DNA from: Spongiactinospora sp. TRM90649
Lineage (GTDB): Bacteria > Actinomycetota > Actinomycetes > Streptosporangiales > Streptosporangiaceae
Direction of reading: 5' to 3'
DNA: 64,000 bases
Assembly: GCF_029382225.1 (NCBI RefSeq)
Contig: NZ_JARLTC010000027.1
Location: forward strand, 62,001-126,000
A program made the translations under genes and the position numbers. Shown here in pieces: positions 61,749 to 64,000 of the stretch; the first letter of the stretch is position 1; each line of letters begins with the position of its first letter. The notes under the pieces were generated by a model that did not search any database, was not told the DNA's origin, and saw nothing but the letters and a program-made list of their open reading frames with translations.

Positions 61749-62785
61749 GCGGTCTCCCGGAACTGGGCGAGTTTGCGGTCGATGGCGGCGCGGATACGTT
61801 CGCGCGCCTCCATACGAGGAGTACCCGTCATGAGCAGCTTGTCGTAGTCGGTGTCCAGGTGGCGGATCGACGCGATCACCGCCAGCGTGATCGCGTTCTC
61901 GTCGAGGACGCGGGCCGCCGCCGAACGGCCGACGCGTCCGCTGCCGCGCAGGCCCGCGTGCCCGGCGATCTCGTCCGCCCGCTCGACCGGGCAGCCCGGG
62001 AACAGCCGCCGGATCTCGACGGACATGCGGGCGACGAACTCGACGTCCTCATCCGCCCGCCGAACCCGGTCGCGTTCGCGGCGGCGCTGCCGGGCGTCCT
62101 CGTCGGCCAGGCACTGTTCCTCGGCGCGCGCCAGCGCGGCCTCCTCGACCAGGATCCCGCGCCGCTGGTACATCTTGCGGCGGCGGTTGAACTGGACGAC
62201 GATCGCGCACAGCCCGCTCTCCTTCTTGGCCCGCCGGCTCAGCGCCGCGTCGCCGGACGGCAGGAACACCAGGTGGTCCATGTCCGCGCAGGTCAGGCAG
62301 TACGGCTCGACGTCCTCCATGATCAGGTAGGGGCCGGTGTCGCCGCACCCGGCGCAGGTCCAGGCGTTCAGCGGAGTCACGACCGTCAGGTCGGGGATCT
62401 TGGCCATGCTCTGACGCCCACGCTCGCCGAGCGCCGGCGAGACCCAGTGCGTACGGCACGCCCGCTCCACCCCCGGCTCGCCGTCCACGGTGAACCGCAG
62501 CTCCCGGCGACCACGACTGGCCCCTATATAAGGGGTTTCGACCCCTGAAAGCCCCTGCCCCACCGCCCATCGCCGCAACGCGTCGAGTGCGGCGCCCATC
62601 CGCTCGCCGTCCACCGGCGCCAGTTCCTCCAGCGTGCCGGCGCGCCCCTGCCGCCACAGGTCGACATCACGCGAGCGCACCCACCCGAGCCCGCCCAGCA
62701 CATCCACGAACGTCACGTACTTCTGCCTGGCGAGGGCGCCTTCGGCCGCGTCGGTGACGCGGCGGGCGAGGTTGGGTCGGCTCAC
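61745..62785 (-). CDS. DUF2293-domain protein
   Basis: About 346 residues. A zinc-ribbon CAGCGDTGPYLIMEDVEPYC...CADM (C-x2-C and C-x2-C) lies near residues 140-170. A charged helical middle (EEAALARAEEQCLADEDARQ) and a C-terminal DUF2293 domain (SIRHLDTDYDKLLMTGTPRM, then AIDRKL) follow. Possible nucleic-acid binding. GTG 62785 was chosen over GTG 62809; both lack a strong Shine-Dalgarno. Confidence 0.76.
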   Translation of the reverse strand: MSRPNLARRVTDAAEGALARQKYVTFVDVLGGLGWVRSRDVDLWRQGRAGTLEELAPVDGERMGAALDALRRWAVGQGLSGVETPYIGASRGRRELRFTVDGEPGVERACRTHWVSPALGERGRQSMAKIPDLTVVTPLNAWTCAGCGDTGPYLIMEDVEPYCLTCADMDHLVFLPSGDAALSRRAKKESGLCAIVVQFNRRRKMYQRRGILVEEAALARAEEQCLADEDARQRRRERDRVRRADEDVEFVARMSVEIRRLFPGCPVERADEIAGHAGLRGSGRVGRSAAARVLDENAITLAVIASIRHLDTDYDKLLMTGTPRMEARERIRAAIDRKLAQFRETA

Positions 62786-62833
62786 CCTGACAAGCTTGCC
62801 AAAGATCACCGCTACGGCTCGCCAAAGCGCGAA

Positions 62834-62870
62834 AGGGCCCGGGTCGTGATCGACCCGGAGCCCCTTGCCG
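62834..62870 (-). terminator. Terminator downstream of the SSI gene
   Basis: On the minus strand CCGGGTCG pairs with CGACCCGG around ATCA, extended by GGG/CCC, then CCCTTTCGCG. It ends the inhibitor gene (stop at 62885) before the DUF2293 gene. Confidence 0.75.
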
Positions 62871-62884
62871 GAATTTCGGTCAGG

Positions 62885-63373
62885 TCAGAAACGGAAGATA
62901 GACCCGGTCCTTGCTCGCATCGAGCAGCTGTTGTCGAACGTGCGCTGGTAGCGGATGTAGCGCCCGTCCCACCAGCCGTTCGCGGTGACGGTCACCGGGC
63001 GGTACTGCCGGGTGCAACCGAACCAGGGCGTGATCGCGCGGATGTCCTCGATGTTTCCCTCGGCGCGCTCCAGTTGGTTGCAGGCGCTCCAGGCGTACGG
63101 GTGGGACGTACCGCGGACCGGCGAGCAGACCAGGTAGACATGCCGCCCGTAGTTGTTGCCGGCCGAGTAGCCGTCGTTGACGGTGAGCGCGACGGTCCTC
63201 GCGCCGGTGCCGTAGACCGGGGGCTCCGGCCATGGGCCCAGCTCACCCGGCATGGTGTAGTAGTTCGGCTCGTCCCCCGGCGCGGACGTACCGGCTGTGG
63301 CGGGCGTGGCGGCGAGGAGCGCGCCGAGCAGGATGGCCGGGCCCATGGCGGCCAGGCGGAAAAGGCTTCGCAT
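62885..63373 (-). CDS. SSI-family secreted serine protease inhibitor
   Basis: 162 residues. Signal peptide MGPAILLGALLAATPATA. VYLVCSPVRGTSHPYAWSAC and NQLERAEGNIEDI, then GCTRQYRPVTVTANGWWDGR and YQRTFDNSC match the Streptomyces subtilisin inhibitor fold. Four Cys (83, 98, 120, 150) give two disulphides. By alignment with SSI (C-P-M-V), the P1 residue is Arg122 and P1' Gln123, which predicts trypsin-like targets. It lies next to secreted trypsin-like protease genes and could protect the host cell. Confidence 0.92.
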   Translation of the reverse strand: MRSLFRLAAMGPAILLGALLAATPATAGTSAPGDEPNYYTMPGELGPWPEPPVYGTGARTVALTVNDGYSAGNNYGRHVYLVCSPVRGTSHPYAWSACNQLERAEGNIEDIRAITPWFGCTRQYRPVTVTANGWWDGRYIRYQRTFDNSCSMRARTGSIFRF

Positions 63374-63483
63374 CGATCCCCCGTAATCGGCTGACGACGA
63401 CTGCGGGCCCAGAATCGCGCATCCGGCCAGGTCACGGCGCGTTCGACACTCCAGGAATTAGCCAAATCCGACGCACCAGGGGT

Positions 63484-63504
63484 CTATCTGGTTCCACCAG
63501 ATAG
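63484..63504. promoter_or_regulatory. 9-bp inverted repeat between SSI and protease-like gene
   Basis: CTATCTGGT and ACCAGATAG form perfect arms around TCC in the 320 bp divergent region. It could be an operator for either gene or a hairpin in an upstream transcript. No T run follows. A -35/-10 pair is not evident; the region 63505-63560 is AT-richer. Confidence 0.45.
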
Positions 63505-63692
63505 GTAACGAAAAAGTAACGGTCTCTTCGTTTGTACGGATTTAGGGTCGTTCGACCAAGATCAGGCGGCTACGGTCTTCTCCTGTCTCTTTACGCGGCC
63601 ATGGGGTTGCCTTGTCAAGCCCATGACCACCGACGTACGGCACCGGAACGCACCCTCGCGCCCCGCCGTACGACGAATCGAGAAGGAGCTAG

Positions 63693-64000
63693 ATGAACAC
63701 CCGAGCCAAGCGCCTCGTACTCCCGCTCGGAGGGGCGATCGTCGCCTCCACGGTGATCGGCGCGTCGCTGTCCAGCACGGCAGAGGCCGCTCCCGACCGC
63801 AAGACCCGTACCCTCGCTTCGTCCTCCGCCGACGCCAAGGCCATCGCCGGCTCCTGGACGGCCAGCAAGCTGAAGTCCGCCAAGAGCTACCTAGAGGACT
63901 CCACCCAGTACGGGAAGAAGCTCTCCACCGCCAAGAAGGCGTCCCCCGACGGCAAGGCCGGCCTCATCGCGCCGACCAACCGCAACAGCCGCTCGGTGGG
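63693..64000 (+). CDS. Secreted protein, likely trypsin-like protease (partial)
   Basis: The first ~103 residues only; the gene runs off the window. RLVLPLGGAIVASTVIGASL is the signal with cleavage near AEA. The rest (SWTASKLKSAKSYLEDSTQY, ASPDGKAGLIAPTNRNSRSV) resembles residues 30-120 of the secreted protease at 43656-44780 in length, charge and the ASPDG/ATPDG turn. GAAGGAG lies 5 nt before the ATG. Confidence 0.75.
   Translation, partial: MNTRAKRLVLPLGGAIVASTVIGASLSSTAEAAPDRKTRTLASSSADAKAIAGSWTASKLKSAKSYLEDSTQYGKKLSTAKKASPDGKAGLIAPTNRNSRSV

Overview
The window is chromosomal DNA of a high-GC actinomycete. The best guess is a Streptosporangiaceae-type genus such as Nonomuraea, Streptosporangium or a relative. 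The reasons are the strong G/C third-position bias, frequent GTG/TTG starts, many genes with a -10 hexamer 6-8 nt before the start codon and no Shine-Dalgarno (leaderless mRNAs), XRE (DUF5753) plus DUF397 modules with an RsbW-like ATPase, a fused Kgd-type 2-oxoglutarate enzyme, and SSI-type inhibitor and alpha-lytic-type proteases. Family names are from my own recognition of the translated sequence; no database search was run.

Layout. 1-5.8 kb: the end of a polyprenyl-phosphate mannose synthase, a membrane protein/LuxR pair, a quinone oxidoreductase, a PadR/membrane-protein pair with a clear operator, and a secreted phytase-like esterase. 5.8-7.3 kb: an E. coli-type argG behind a leaderless promoter overlapped by an ARG-box-like sequence. 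7.4-18.5 kb: a P450 with a KstR-like operator, gmd, a translationally coupled glycosyltransferase/methyltransferase/toroid-enzyme operon, an unusual KS-AT protein whose KS nucleophile is Ser instead of Cys, a CmcI-like methyltransferase, a 3Fe-4S ferredoxin and a Zn alcohol dehydrogenase. This looks like an uncharacterised glycolipid or natural-product locus. 18.5-32.6 kb: housekeeping and accessory singletons (secreted protease, ECF sigma factor, VOC protein, LOG protein, a degraded ROK/ABC sugar locus, SDR, dihydrodipicolinate-reductase-like enzyme, FMN reductase with a 34-codon coupled leader ORF, MBL hydrolase, glutathionyl-hydroquinone-reductase-like protein, MFS exporter with ArsR repressor).

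32.8-48.9 kb: kgd, small membrane and secreted proteins, a DUF4097/PadR operon, an MpaB-family oxygenase, an oxidoreductase, a secreted trypsin-like protease, a NarL-type two-component system, a RidA protein and an APH-family kinase. 48.9-49.3 kb: a frameshifted SnoaL-like pseudogene.

49.7-58.2 kb is the standout. A 2645-residue exported RHS/YD-repeat protein carries a LamG insertion, an RHS core, a ~170-residue Ala/Lys-rich helix, a HINT autoprocessing domain and a C-terminal zinc deaminase-like toxin (CAE plus CxxC). A small AT-richer gene follows 19 bp later and is probably its immunity protein. A perfect TGTGA-N6-TCACA CRP-type site lies about 140 bp upstream. 58.9-64 kb: a lone DUF397 gene, an RsbW/XRE/DUF397 module with a tandem duplication, a VOC protein, a DUF2293 protein, an SSI-type protease inhibitor and the start of another secreted protein.

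No tRNA, rRNA, CRISPR array or intact insertion sequence was recognised.
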